DNA of 64,000 nt, taken from Mycobacterium sp. GA-1841. Lineage in GTDB: Bacteria; Actinomycetota; Actinomycetes; Mycobacteriales; Mycobacteriaceae. The translations under genes and the position numbers were made by a program. Each line of letters starts with the position of its first letter. The first letter of the stretch is position 1. The stretch covers positions 62,001-126,000 of the forward strand of contig NZ_MBEQ01000070.1 in NCBI RefSeq assembly GCF_001954135.1. Reading direction: 5' to 3'. The notes below the pieces were generated by a model, which saw nothing but the letters and a program-made list of their open reading frames with translations, made no database searches and was not told the DNA's origin. Shown piece by piece: positions 28,855-37,911 of this stretch.

Positions 28855-30504
28855 TTATTCCCGTTGTAGCGCCCTGCGGGCAGCGGCGCGGGCCTCATCC
28901 GCGCCGGCGCTGGTCAGCGCGGCGTCCGCCGCGGCGCGACACTGCTGTTGCGACAGTTGCGCCAGCCTGGCCCCCACCGCAGGGATCGCGGCCGGCGCCA
29001 TCGACAACGACGTCACCCCCAGGCCCACGAGCACCGCGGCCATCAGCGGATCGGCTGCCGCCTCGCCACACACCCCGACCGGCTTGGCCACCTCGGCTCC
29101 GGCGTGTGCGGCCAACGCCACCAAGGACAGCACCGCGGGCTGCCATGGGTCGGTGAGGGCAGCCAGGTCAGCCGACATCCGATCGGCGGCCATGGCGTAC
29201 TGCGTCAGATCGTTGGTGCCGATCGACACGAAGTCGACGTGCTCGAGGATCTTGTCGGCCAGTAGCGCTGCGGCGGGCACCTCGATCATCACGCCCGGGC
29301 TGAGTCCGTACGAGCGGGTCTGCGCGGCAAAGTGTTCGGCCTCCGCCGCGGTGGCGATCATGGGTGCCATCACCCACGGTCGGGCTCTCGTGGTCTCGGC
29401 CGCCGCGGCGATCGCCTGGAGCTGACGGTCCAGCAGGCCGGGATTGCTGCCGGTCATGCGGATGCCACGTACGCCCAGGGCCGGGTTGGGTTCGTCTTTG
29501 TGGTGTGCGAATTTGAGCGGCTTGTCCGAGCCCGCATCGAGAGTCCGTATCACGACGGTGCGTCCGGCGAACGCGTCGAGCACCGCGGCGTAGATCGTCG
29601 CCTGCTCGTCGACGGTCGGCTCGGTGTCCCGGTTGAGGAAGCACAGCTCGGTGCGGAACAGGCCGACGCCTTCGGCGTGCGTTGGTGTGCTCGGCGGTCC
29701 TTGCACGTTGGCCAACAACGAGATGCGATGCCCGTCGGCCGTGGCCCCGGGTCCTGTCCACGCGACGGGGTCTGCGTTTGTTTCCACCCGCCCCGGATCG
29801 GGGTTGACGGTGACGGTGCCGGCGGTGCCGTCGAGCAGGACCAGCGCGCCCTCGGGCACCGCGTCGAGCCCGTCGACCGCCACGACACAGGGGATGCCGA
29901 GCTCGCGGGCGATGATCGCGGTGTGGCCCGTCGGCCCACCCGCGGAGGTGGCCACCCCGATCACCAGGGTCGCGTCGAGCGTGGCGGCGTCAGCCGGGGC
30001 CAGTTCCTCGGCCAGCAGGATGGACGGTGTATCCGGCTGGGGCACAACGGGTTCTGACTCCCCACAGAGTTCGGCGACGACGCGGTCGCGGATATCGTTC
30101 AGATCGGTGACCCGTTCGGCCATCAGTCCGCCGAGTTTGGTGAACATTTCCGTGAACTCCGCGGTGGCGTCGGTGGCCGCGCGGACGGCCGGCGCCCCGG
30201 CGGTGATCCGCTTGTCGACGGCGGCGAGCCAGGCCCGGTCCTGGGCCAACGTGGCCTGCGCGGACAGTATTTGCGCGGCCACATCGGCGGCTTGCGCCGC
30301 CCGCTCCCGGAACCGGGCGGCCACGATGCCTGCGGCGACGGCGAAGCGGGCAGCTTCGGCCGGCCGGGCCTCCTCCGCGATATTTGTCGGTGCCTCATAA
30401 GTTGGAACCCGTCGCGGCCGGATCGCCGGTGCATACCGCACCCCGGCGACCACCGGGACGCCCCGCAGAACTGTCGGCGGAGCGGCCGGAGTTGTCGAAG
30501 GCAT
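28855..30504 (-). CDS. ptsI: PTS enzyme I (phosphoenolpyruvate-protein phosphotransferase)
   Basis: 549 residues, normal length. It transfers phosphate from PEP to HPr at the start of the sugar phosphotransferase cascade. The swivelling domain carries the phospho-His194 in GGPTGHTAIIAREL. The C-terminal TIM barrel has RIMT-type RGIRMTGSNPGLLDRQLQAI, the Mg/PEP site VMIEVPAAALLADKIL, SIGTNDLTQYAMAADR, and the active-site Cys in GVCGEAAADP. It is divergent from ptsH. No sugar-specific EII genes are in the window. ATG 30504. Confidence 0.97.
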   Translation of the reverse strand: MPSTTPAAPPTVLRGVPVVAGVRYAPAIRPRRVPTYEAPTNIAEEARPAEAARFAVAAGIVAARFRERAAQAADVAAQILSAQATLAQDRAWLAAVDKRITAGAPAVRAATDATAEFTEMFTKLGGLMAERVTDLNDIRDRVVAELCGESEPVVPQPDTPSILLAEELAPADAATLDATLVIGVATSAGGPTGHTAIIARELGIPCVVAVDGLDAVPEGALVLLDGTAGTVTVNPDPGRVETNADPVAWTGPGATADGHRISLLANVQGPPSTPTHAEGVGLFRTELCFLNRDTEPTVDEQATIYAAVLDAFAGRTVVIRTLDAGSDKPLKFAHHKDEPNPALGVRGIRMTGSNPGLLDRQLQAIAAAAETTRARPWVMAPMIATAAEAEHFAAQTRSYGLSPGVMIEVPAAALLADKILEHVDFVSIGTNDLTQYAMAADRMSADLAALTDPWQPAVLSLVALAAHAGAEVAKPVGVCGEAAADPLMAAVLVGLGVTSLSMAPAAIPAVGARLAQLSQQQCRAAADAALTSAGADEARAAARRALQRE

Positions 30505-30519
30505 GTGACACAGGTTACA
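30504..30519. promoter_or_regulatory. CRP-like palindrome between ptsI and ptsH
   Basis: TGTGACACAGGTTACA fits TGTGA-N6-TCACA, the site of Crp family proteins including mycobacterial Crp (Rv3676), with one mismatch. It abuts the ptsI start codon (one base overlap), where it would repress ptsI. It is centred about 58 bases before ptsH. The regulator is inferred. Confidence 0.5.
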
Positions 30520-30569
30520 AATGCGTTTGCTGTGCCCGCCGCGGCCGGCACAGTTTGTCGAGGAGGGGT

Positions 30570-30827
30570 ATGCCCAGCAAGACCGTCACCGTCGGATCGG
30601 CCATTGGATTGCATGCCCGTCCGGCTGCGCTGATTGCTGAGGCGGTGGTCAATGCCGGTGTGCCGGTGACCTTGTCGGTGGACGGCGGGGAACCGGTCGA
30701 CGCCGGCTCCACCCTGATGATCATGACGCTGGGTGCGGGCAACGGTGCGCAAGTGACAGTGGAATCCGAAGATGCCGATGCGCTGGCCACCATCTCCGAT
30801 CTGGTGAGCCGCGACCTCGATACCTAG
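30570..30827 (+). CDS. ptsH: PTS phosphocarrier HPr
   Basis: 85 residues, normal for HPr. Phospho-His15 lies in AIGLHARPAALI; the regulatory-serine region reads AGSTLMIMTLGAGNG, where the usual Ser46 lies within GSTLMIM. GAGGAGGGG lies before the ATG. It is divergent from ptsI and receives phosphate from it. A single-gene unit before the ESX-1 locus begins. Confidence 0.96.
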   Translation: MPSKTVTVGSAIGLHARPAALIAEAVVNAGVPVTLSVDGGEPVDAGSTLMIMTLGAGNGAQVTVESEDADALATISDLVSRDLDT

Positions 30828-31003
30828 CGCTACCGGCGAGAAAGCGTCATCGACCTGTGTTAGACACCCTTATGATTGCCTGCGTGCAAATCGCGGGTCG
30901 GCTTGACGTGAGACGATTCATTTCAGAGCGGACCGGGCGTTGTTTGCTGAAAGTGCACCAGCACACTGCAGACATGTCCGATGTCATTGGGGGAGTGTGA
31001 GGC

Positions 31004-32353
31004 GTGCAGCGCTTAGCCGTGATGCTGCTGGCAGTTCTGCTGGCGTTTTTCAGTGCACCGCCCGCGTGGGCGATCGACCCGCCGGCGATCGATGCCGGGG
31101 CTGTTCCACCTGATGAGACCGGCCCCGACCAGCCGATGGAGCAGCGCAAGATCTGCGCTGCTCCTACGGTCATGCCGAACTCGAACTTCGCCGACAAGCC
31201 GTGGGCCGCTGACTACCTGAAGCTCGGTGAGGCGCAGAAGTTCGCAACCGGAGCCGGGGTAACTGTCGCCGTCATCGACACCGGGGTCAACGGTTCCCCG
31301 CGTGTCCCGGCCGAACCCGGTGGCGACTTCGTCGACGCCGGCGGCAACGGAATGTCGGACTGTGACGCCCACGGGACGCTCACCGCGTCGATCATCGCCG
31401 GACGTCCGGCTCCCACCGACGGATTCGTCGGTGTCGCCCCCGATGCACGGCTGATTTCGCTGCGCCAGACGTCGGTGGCGTTCCAGCCCAAGGGTTCCCG
31501 TCAGGACCCCAATGACCCGAACACCACCCAGACAGCAGGCTCGATCCGCAGCCTCGCACGGTCGGTGGTGCACGCGGCCAATCTCGGCGCGCAGGTGATC
31601 AACATCAGTGAGGCTGCCTGCTACAAGGTGACCCGCCGGATCGACGAATCCAGCCTCGGCGCGGCGATCAACTACGCCGTCAACGTCAAGGGCGCGGTGA
31701 TCATCGTGGCCGCCGGCAACACCGGCCAGGACTGCACCCAGAATCCGCCGCCGGACCCGTCGGTCCCGGCCGACGCCCGCGGCTGGAAGGGCGTGCAGAC
31801 GATCGTCAGCCCGGCCTGGTACGACCCGCTCGTGCTCACCGTCGGCAGCATCGGCCAGAACGGACAGCCGAGCAACTTCTCGATGTCCGGGCCCTGGGTG
31901 GGTGCGGCGGCCCCCGGTGAAAACCTCGTCGCCCTCGGTTATGAAGGCCAGCCGGTCAACGCCACCCCCGGTGAGGACGGCCCGGTGCCGCTCAACGGCA
32001 CGTCGTTCTCCGCGGCGTTCGTCTCCGGGTTGGCGGCCCTGGTCAGGCAGCGCTTCCCGGATCTGACCCCGGCCCAGGTGATCAACCGGATCACCGCCAC
32101 CTCGCGCCATCCCGGCGGCGGCGTCGACAACTACGTCGGTGCCGGTGTGGTTGATCCGGTGGCCGCCCTGACTTGGGAGGTGCCCGACGGGCCGAAGAAG
32201 GCTCCGTTCCGGGTCAAGGAAGTGCCCCCGCCCGTGTACATCCCGCCGCCAGACCGTGGCCCGATCACCGGTGTGGTGGTGGCCGGCGCCGCGCTGGTGT
32301 TGATCCTCGGGATCGCCGCCATGACCCGACGCGCGTTGCGGCGACGCCGATGA
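31004..32353 (+). CDS. mycP1: Type VII secretion protease mycosin-1
   Basis: 449 residues. Subtilisin-like membrane protease of ESX-1, needed for secretion and for trimming EspB. Layout: signal peptide (MLLAVLLAFFSAPPAWA), N-terminal extension wrapped by Cys51/Cys120, protease domain with catalytic Asp92 (AVIDTGVNG), His123 (DCDAHGTL) and Ser334 (NGTSFSAAF), oxyanion Asn239, then a Pro-rich linker (VPPPVYIPPPDRGP) and a C-terminal membrane helix ending in arginines. The GTG start follows a G-rich ribosome site. First gene of the plus-strand ESX-1 arm. It overlaps eccE1 by 4 bases. Confidence 0.97.
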   Translation: MQRLAVMLLAVLLAFFSAPPAWAIDPPAIDAGAVPPDETGPDQPMEQRKICAAPTVMPNSNFADKPWAADYLKLGEAQKFATGAGVTVAVIDTGVNGSPRVPAEPGGDFVDAGGNGMSDCDAHGTLTASIIAGRPAPTDGFVGVAPDARLISLRQTSVAFQPKGSRQDPNDPNTTQTAGSIRSLARSVVHAANLGAQVINISEAACYKVTRRIDESSLGAAINYAVNVKGAVIIVAAGNTGQDCTQNPPPDPSVPADARGWKGVQTIVSPAWYDPLVLTVGSIGQNGQPSNFSMSGPWVGAAAPGENLVALGYEGQPVNATPGEDGPVPLNGTSFSAAFVSGLAALVRQRFPDLTPAQVINRITATSRHPGGGVDNYVGAGVVDPVAALTWEVPDGPKKAPFRVKEVPPPVYIPPPDRGPITGVVVAGAALVLILGIAAMTRRALRRRR

Positions 32354-33744
32354 ACTTCCTCCGGCAGTTCGGTTTCCGCTTCACCACAGGTCACGCCATC
32401 TGGGCGGCGACGCTGATCCCGGCGTGCATCGCGCTATGCCTGCACGCCAAGCTGCTGTGGCTCGGCATCACGCTGTCCGTGCTGATCGCGATCTTCTCGG
32501 TGCTGACCATCCGCGGTCGTCGGCTCACCGGCTGGGTCAAGGCGATCTTCTCGTGGCGGCGACGGCACCGCAGTACGCCCGACGTGGCCTCGGAGCCTGC
32601 AGTCGGGGCCACGGTGATGCCCGGTGATCACGTCGCCGTGCGGTGGCAGGGCGACTACCTGGTAGCCGTGATCGAGCTCGTGCCAAGGGCTTTCACGCCG
32701 ACGGTGATCGTCAACGGAAACGCCGTGTCGGATGACACCGTCAGCACCAAGCTCGTCGAGAACCTGATCGAGGCGCACTGTCCCGATCTGGAGGCCGACG
32801 TCGTCTCTGCCGGCTATCGCGTGGGCAAGACCGCGCCGGCCAGCCTGGTTGCGCTCTACGAGCAGGTGGTCGGCCCGTATCCGGCACCGGCGAACCGGCG
32901 CACCTGGATCGTGCTGCGCGCCAACCCGGAGAAGACCCAACGTTCGGCCCACCGCCGCGACAGCGGGGTGTCCGGGCTGGCCCGCTATCTCGTGGCCTCG
33001 ACCACCCGGATCGCAGACCAGTTGGCCAGCAACGGAATCGACGCGCGCTGCGCACGCAGTTTCGACGATTACGACAAGGCCACCGAGATCAGCTTCGAGA
33101 AGGAAACCTGGTCGGTGATCAAGGGCCGCAGCACGTTCACCGCGGCCTACATCGCGCCCGGCGGCCCGGATGCGTGGTGGTCGGCACGCGCCGATCACAC
33201 CACCACCCGCGTGCGCCTGTGCCCGGGGATGGCCCCGACCAGCACCGTGCTGCTCACCACCCTGTCCAATCCGACGACACCACGCGGCTTTTCGTGCCTC
33301 TACGGCGGCCAACGCGCGGCGCTGCAGGGCATCAGCCCGGTGACCGACAAGCATTACGACCTGCCGATCGGCTCGGCCGGCGTGCTCGTCGGCGAAACCT
33401 CCGACCGCTACCCGGTGTACATGCCGTTCGACAACGTCGACGTCAGCATCAACCTCGGCGACGCCCGACTGTTCACCCAGTTCGTCATCCGTTCGGCGGC
33501 GTCGGGCGCAGTGGTGACGCTCGGGCCGCAGATGCGCGAATTCGCCACCATGATCAACGGCCGCGTCGGACGCGTGCCCCGCGTCGCCTGGCCCAACGCC
33601 ACGACCTACCTCGGACCGCATCAGGGTGTGGGCCGAGTGATCATGCGGCCCAACTTCATTGACACACCACGGCACCGCCAGCTGCCGATCACGTTGATCA
33701 ATCCACGTGAAGAGAGCCGCTACCAGATGGCGCTGGAGCAATGA
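32350..33744 (+). CDS. eccE1: ESX-1 membrane component EccE1
   Basis: 464 residues, near the 462 of M. tuberculosis EccE1. Two membrane helices (about 15-58) are followed by a basic stretch GWVKAIFSWRRRHR and a soluble cytoplasmic domain. EccE sits at the rim of the ESX membrane complex. The ATG overlaps the mycP1 stop (ATGA), so the two are coupled. In M. tuberculosis espB and espL come next. Here a short espB-like remnant and espL follow. Confidence 0.95.
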   Translation: MNFLRQFGFRFTTGHAIWAATLIPACIALCLHAKLLWLGITLSVLIAIFSVLTIRGRRLTGWVKAIFSWRRRHRSTPDVASEPAVGATVMPGDHVAVRWQGDYLVAVIELVPRAFTPTVIVNGNAVSDDTVSTKLVENLIEAHCPDLEADVVSAGYRVGKTAPASLVALYEQVVGPYPAPANRRTWIVLRANPEKTQRSAHRRDSGVSGLARYLVASTTRIADQLASNGIDARCARSFDDYDKATEISFEKETWSVIKGRSTFTAAYIAPGGPDAWWSARADHTTTRVRLCPGMAPTSTVLLTTLSNPTTPRGFSCLYGGQRAALQGISPVTDKHYDLPIGSAGVLVGETSDRYPVYMPFDNVDVSINLGDARLFTQFVIRSAASGAVVTLGPQMREFATMINGRVGRVPRVAWPNATTYLGPHQGVGRVIMRPNFIDTPRHRQLPITLINPREESRYQMALEQ

Positions 33745-33793
33745 CATCAAGCTTCCTGGGAGAGGGGTCCCAGAAGGGTCGGGAGGAATAGCT

Positions 33794-33847
33794 ATGGCAG
33801 AAGAGTTGGCGGTCAAGGCCGCCTGGGACGGTCAGGGTTCGATATGA
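33794..33847 (+). pseudogene. 17-codon remnant of an espB start between eccE1 and espL
   Basis: ATG with a good ribosome site (GGGAGGAATAGCT) encodes MAEELAVKAAWDGQGSI and stops inside the espL start (ATGA). GGAGGA..TAGCT, the start codon and GGCAGA(A/G)GAGTTGG match the start of the full espB at 39465 (GGAGGATGACTAGCT then GTGGCAGAGGAGTTGG). After that the two diverge. The site is the normal espB position in M. tuberculosis. I read it as what is left after loss or transfer of espB, keeping a leader that still couples eccE1 to espL. A conserved leader peptide is the alternative. Confidence 0.6.
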
Positions 33848-34182
33848 CCGAGGAGATGCACCCGCAGGTGGCCGCGGTCCTCCGCCAGGCGCAACAATTG
33901 CAGTCCCTGATGGACGACCAACTGCACAAGATGAACACCGAAACGTTCACTGCGACAGACGAAGCCCAGAGCGTCGAGGTCACGCTCAATGGCCACCACC
34001 ATCTGATCGACGTGTACATCAAAGATGGCTTGTTGCGGTTGGGCGCCCAGACCGTCGAACAACGTCTCAACGAGGCGATTCAAAAGGCCACGGCCGCAGC
34101 TACGACCTCGATCGAAGCCGACCGCGAACGGCTGGATGCGATGGTCGCGGAGCTGACCGCAGATGGGCCCCAGTTGGGCTGA
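33844..34182 (+). CDS. espL: ESX-1 associated YbaB-like protein EspL
   Basis: 112 residues, similar length to EspL (Rv3880c). YbaB/EbfC-type small dimeric fold: helix AAVLRQAQQLQSLMDDQLHK, strands ESVEVTLNGHHHLIDVYI-like region (AQSVEVTLNGHHHL), then RLNEAIQKATAAATTSIEAD. EspL stabilises EspB, EspF and related substrates in M. tuberculosis/M. marinum; a DNA-binding role is known for the family. Its ATG overlaps the stop of the 17-codon remnant. It is the last recognisable core gene of the plus-strand arm. Confidence 0.85.
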   Translation: MTEEMHPQVAAVLRQAQQLQSLMDDQLHKMNTETFTATDEAQSVEVTLNGHHHLIDVYIKDGLLRLGAQTVEQRLNEAIQKATAAATTSIEADRERLDAMVAELTADGPQLG

Positions 34183-34273
34183 GGCCGCACCACGTCATTG
34201 GGGGAGCTTGTCTCGCCCGGTCGCGTATAAGCCAGACCACACCTACGCGTCAGTCGCGCACACGAGGGGCGAG

Positions 34274-35020
34274 ATGGAAAACTTCAGCAGACGATTTGGC
34301 ATCACGCTCAACATAGTCCTTGCGGTGGTATGTGGTATCTGGACATTCGTCGCGATCAGACATTTGGCGTTCATAACAGCCGTGATCGCGGCAGGGTTAG
34401 GCATCACCTGGTTGTTTATCGCCAGCCAGTTAGCGGCATCAAAAAATGCTGCGATCGAAGCCGAGTTTGACGAAGCAGGAACATTGTTACGGCCAGATAG
34501 TCGCATAGAGGCGGCCCAGCGAAGATCGAACGGCGCCCTGGCACTGTCGGGTTTGTCGATGGTGATCGCATGGCTATCTGGCTTGCTCTACCTGCCACTG
34601 CCCGACGGAGTTGAACAAGTCTTCCCGATTGCCTTCGGCGCCACCGGCCTCGTTGCGGGATGGTTCTGGTTCGTTTTCAAAAGGCAAGGCGGCACCAGCT
34701 ATCTGCTGCTAACGCCTGAGACGTTCAAATTTCCTAATCTCGGTTCCTTGAACTCAGGAAAGTGGGACGACATCGCCTCGGTGACTGACAGGCTGCCCGC
34801 CGAGGAACGCTTTTGGACCCCCATGGTCATCACCATGCGGGACGGTTCAATACTGACGATGGACTCGCCGGGCAGCTATACCCCGAAAGGTACGGCCCTT
34901 ATCGAATTAATGCGATTCTATTGGCGCCACCCTGAGCAACGACACGAGCTCACCGACGGAGGCGCACTGGACCGGCTCCGAACGATGGAGCCACAGCGCA
35001 GCCCTCGCGCCAAGCCGTGA
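34274..35020 (+). CDS. Four-helix membrane protein with a PH-like cytoplasmic domain
   Basis: 248 residues, not recognised. Two hydrophobic pairs (about 15-60 and 92-138) and then a soluble part with SYLLLTPETFKFPNLGS and KWDDIASVTDRLP, the look of a bacterial pleckstrin-like domain in which a short W-containing strand ends a membrane-linked fold. The tail is charged. GAGGGGCGAG lies before ATG 34274. It follows espL after 91 bases. Codon use is visibly less GC-rich (AAAAAT, TTT, ATA codons) than eccE1, suggesting later acquisition. Confidence 0.7.
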   Translation: MENFSRRFGITLNIVLAVVCGIWTFVAIRHLAFITAVIAAGLGITWLFIASQLAASKNAAIEAEFDEAGTLLRPDSRIEAAQRRSNGALALSGLSMVIAWLSGLLYLPLPDGVEQVFPIAFGATGLVAGWFWFVFKRQGGTSYLLLTPETFKFPNLGSLNSGKWDDIASVTDRLPAEERFWTPMVITMRDGSILTMDSPGSYTPKGTALIELMRFYWRHPEQRHELTDGGALDRLRTMEPQRSPRAKP

Positions 35021-35157
35021 CCGAATCAGGGCTTGGTCTCCGTTGCTCGAATTTGATGCGTTCCAGGGCACAGCCTCGGTGTTAGGGTCATCGGAGCAAA
35101 CCCGTCGAACCGAGCTGGGCACGCAGTCCACGGCATCTTCCGCGAACGGAACACATC

Positions 35158-35904
35158 ATGGGTAGTTTCAACGTTCTGAATGCGCTGTACATGGACAGCA
35201 ACTATCTCTACGGCACGGCCGACCATGCGAACGGACTCAGTTCCAGCGTTCCCTGGGGAATGGCGGGTATCGCGAGCGACTTCACCGGAATCATGCAGAC
35301 GGTCGCGTCTTTCGGTCCCGCTAAATTCGCAGCTGCCGCGGCAACGCCAATTATCAACGGTGGTCTGATCGCGCTGACTGTTGCAAGCAACACGCTCGGG
35401 TTCGGCCGGCCCGAGGATGGAGAACGATTCGGTCGAGGTGCCACAGCCTTCGACGATGCGCACTCTTCACTGCTCAATGCCGCGTCACCATCCGGCTGGG
35501 AGGGCGATGCGTCGGATGCGTACGGTGCCCGCACCGCCGAGCAACAGAACCGTGCGCAGAATATGGCAATCCAGGACCGCGCGATTCAAACCGTGCTTTT
35601 CAACGAGGCCGACCAGGTATCTAAAGCGCGCGATTTCGTTTCGAAACGACAGACAGCGCTCGCCCTGTGCGTTCCAGCAGCGATCGCAATTAAGTTCATG
35701 GGGCCTACCGGGCCAGCCGCGTCCTTAGCGTTTGAAGTCGCATCCGTGTTGGCAACCGTCCCGTACGCCATGGACCGTGTGGAGAACACGGTCTACGAAG
35801 CTAAAGCGAACGCCAGCCAAATCGAAAATATTGCACGCCACTACGACGATGTGTCATCAACCGCCGAAATACCCGGCGGCTTTGGCCCTCCGCCGCCGAG
35901 ATAA
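35158..35904 (+). CDS. EspA/EspE-family ESX-1 effector-like protein
   Basis: 248 residues. Family marks: GFGRPEDGERFGRGATAF (81-98), a W-x-G turn in GWEGDASDAYGARTAEQQN (W114, G116), a helix with IQDRAIQTVLFNEADQV, and a hydrophobic hairpin around C171 (LALCVPAAIAIKFMGPTGP). This resembles EspA and EspE, ESX-1 substrates that travel with an EspC/EspF partner. The tail is short and Pro/Gly-rich. The EspC-like gene follows after 35 bases. The pair has no EspD/EspH gene and ends before the IS481 remnant. Confidence 0.8.
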   Translation: MGSFNVLNALYMDSNYLYGTADHANGLSSSVPWGMAGIASDFTGIMQTVASFGPAKFAAAAATPIINGGLIALTVASNTLGFGRPEDGERFGRGATAFDDAHSSLLNAASPSGWEGDASDAYGARTAEQQNRAQNMAIQDRAIQTVLFNEADQVSKARDFVSKRQTALALCVPAAIAIKFMGPTGPAASLAFEVASVLATVPYAMDRVENTVYEAKANASQIENIARHYDDVSSTAEIPGGFGPPPPR

Positions 35905-35939
35905 TCCCTCCCTCATGTCCGAAAATGTAAGGCTGCGTG

Positions 35940-36257
35940 ATGACCCAACCTGAACTGAAGGTATCCGACCAGATCCGCTCCAAAGCCACTCCCCAAACCG
36001 AGGCGGCCTCACATATCGATGCGGCTAAATCAGCCCCCGACGGCGCTTCGGCCCATGTCTTCCAAAGCCACGGTCTCGTCTGCATGGCGACGGCGTCGGC
36101 ACTGCGATCGGCTGAAGCTTCACGGCGCGAAGCTGCCGAAAAGATGCACCTGATCTCGACCGACCTTGCCGCCAAACTCGGAACCGCCGCCACAGACTAC
36201 GAGACGACCGATAGCCATGAGAGCGGCAATCTCAACGGCCAGATGCACTCCCGATGA
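35940..36257 (+). CDS. EspC/EspF-family ESX-1 substrate-like protein
   Basis: 105 residues (DUF2580-like, the EspC/EspF family). Helix-turn-helix substrate with AHVFQSHGLVCMAT and a C-terminal secretion motif Y87-x3-D91 in DYETTDSHESG. Cys48 lies in HG-x2-C, the position of Cys48 in EspC; the core EspF of this locus has Ser there. It lies next to the EspA-like gene, likely as its secretion partner. The start is ATG 35940 or GTG 35937. No signal peptide, as expected for type VII substrates. Confidence 0.8.
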   Translation: MTQPELKVSDQIRSKATPQTEAASHIDAAKSAPDGASAHVFQSHGLVCMATASALRSAEASRREAAEKMHLISTDLAAKLGTAATDYETTDSHESGNLNGQMHSR

Positions 36258-36497
36258 ATGGATTTGGCTCGTGCCGATTTTCGATGCACGGACGCTGACC
36301 GCCGAATCGCCCGCTGCCGCACGACCAGCAGTGTGATCGTCCAGAGAACATCTCCGCAGTCGGGCGACGAAGCGGGCTGGATTGGTCGTGGATCCCGCCC
36401 CGCAGACGTCAATCAGCGCATCTTTAATTGAAGTCGCCTGGCTCGAATCAGGCTGAGGTAAGCACACTCGGGGTTTCGACGGGGGCCACCATTGACC

Positions 36498-37730
36498 TGT
36501 AGGGGTTCAGGACATCTTTGACCGTTGTCATCGGGACTTGGTTCACGAGCGGCCCACGCCTGCGACGGTGTCGCGGCGGTCAATCCAGACGTTCCTGAAT
36601 CATTCCGACGTTGCGGCACGTGTCACGGTCGAGGTCCATCTACGCGCTGTCACCGGAGTCAATGACGGCGCACCCGTCAGCGAGGTAGCCGAACGCTACG
36701 GCGTCACCCGGCAGACGGTCACGGCGTGGCGCAAACGCTATGAGACCCGAGGTCTGGACGCCCTGGCCGATCGGTCCCGTCGCCCGCATTCCAACCCCGG
36801 CCGTATCGCTCCTGATGTCGAAGCGTTGATCTGCGAGATGCGCCGCCATCGCCGCGCTGGGGCGCCCGTCGAACCGCCTACGAACTGACACTCGAATCGG
36901 AGACCAGGCTCCGTCGCGATCCACGACCCACCGCGTACTGGTGCGCAACGGCTTGGTGAATAGCCGAGAGCAACAACATTAAACGAATCTACAAACGATG
37001 GGCACGAGAAGCGCCAATGCACCTGTGGCAACTCGATATCGTTGGCGGGGTGTTCCTGGTCAACGGGCGCGAACACAAGATGCTCACTGCCATCGACGAT
37101 CATTCCCGCTTCGTTGTCGCCGCCGCGGTGTTGCCGGTACCGTCGGGTCCTGCGGTGTGCGATGCGTTCCTGGCCGCGATGGCCCGCTGGGGTGTGCCGT
37201 TTGAGGTGCTCACCGACAACGGGAAACAGTTCACCGGCAAGTTCACCCGGCCACTACCCGTGGAGGTTTTCTTCGAGCGGATCTGCCGCGAGAACGGCAT
37301 CACCGCCCGACTGACCAAACGCCGCTCACCGACCACGACCGGCAAGGTGGAGCGGTTCCACCGAACGTTGCGACGCGAACTACTCGACGAGACAGGGGCA
37401 TTCGAGTCGATCGAGACGGACCAGGCAGCGATCGACGAATGGGTACACGCCTACAACACTGTGCCCCCTCACCAATCGCTGGACATGGCCACCCCAGCGA
37501 GCCTGTTCCGCAGCCGAGCCGCCGAACCCGTTCCGCACCCTGCTACGGACACCGCCCGCCCGCCCCGACGAGCCCACCAGTTCCCTCCGAGAACAACCCG
37601 GGCGAACTGCCTCACCGGACTAGGATCTCGGTACCGCCGCAGCGTGCTTAGCCGTCCACCTTCATTCCCCCATCTGCCGGGATGGATCCCTATCGGTAAC
37701 CACTAGATGTCCGATCGGTGTCCAATCACA
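36498..37730 (+). mobile_element. Decayed IS481-type insertion sequence (broken transposase)
   Basis: The transposase is split. Residues from 36538 give an N-terminal helix-turn-helix (RVTVEVHLRAV, GVTRQTVTAWRKRYETRGLD, LADRSRRPHSNPGRIAP). A frameshift near 36855 then puts RWGARRTAYELTLE in another frame, and a second shift lies near 36980. Residues from 37017 give the integrase core with DIVGGVFLVNGRE, the DDE Asp in LTDNGKQF and Glu in TGKVERFHRTLRREL. Possible imperfect end repeats start TGTAGGGG at 36498 and contain GGACATCT near both ends. Inactive. The 240 bases before it show nothing else. Confidence 0.85.
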
Positions 37731-37911
37731 CTCGAACACATCGAACTCGATCCTTGGCGTCAATCCAGCCCTCTGGGCCGGCGGATGCGGAAGGGCACCA
37801 GATTGCCCACGCTGCAAAGCGGCTGTACTCAAGGCGAATGGCGTGGCGCACAGGGGGGTTCGATGAGGCTCGCCCCTCCGCATGCAGCTTCTCTTCTACA
37901 TGAGGTGCGGC

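Noticed and set aside
36498..37730. Active insertion sequence
   Set aside because: The transposase has at least two frameshifts and the end repeats are poor.
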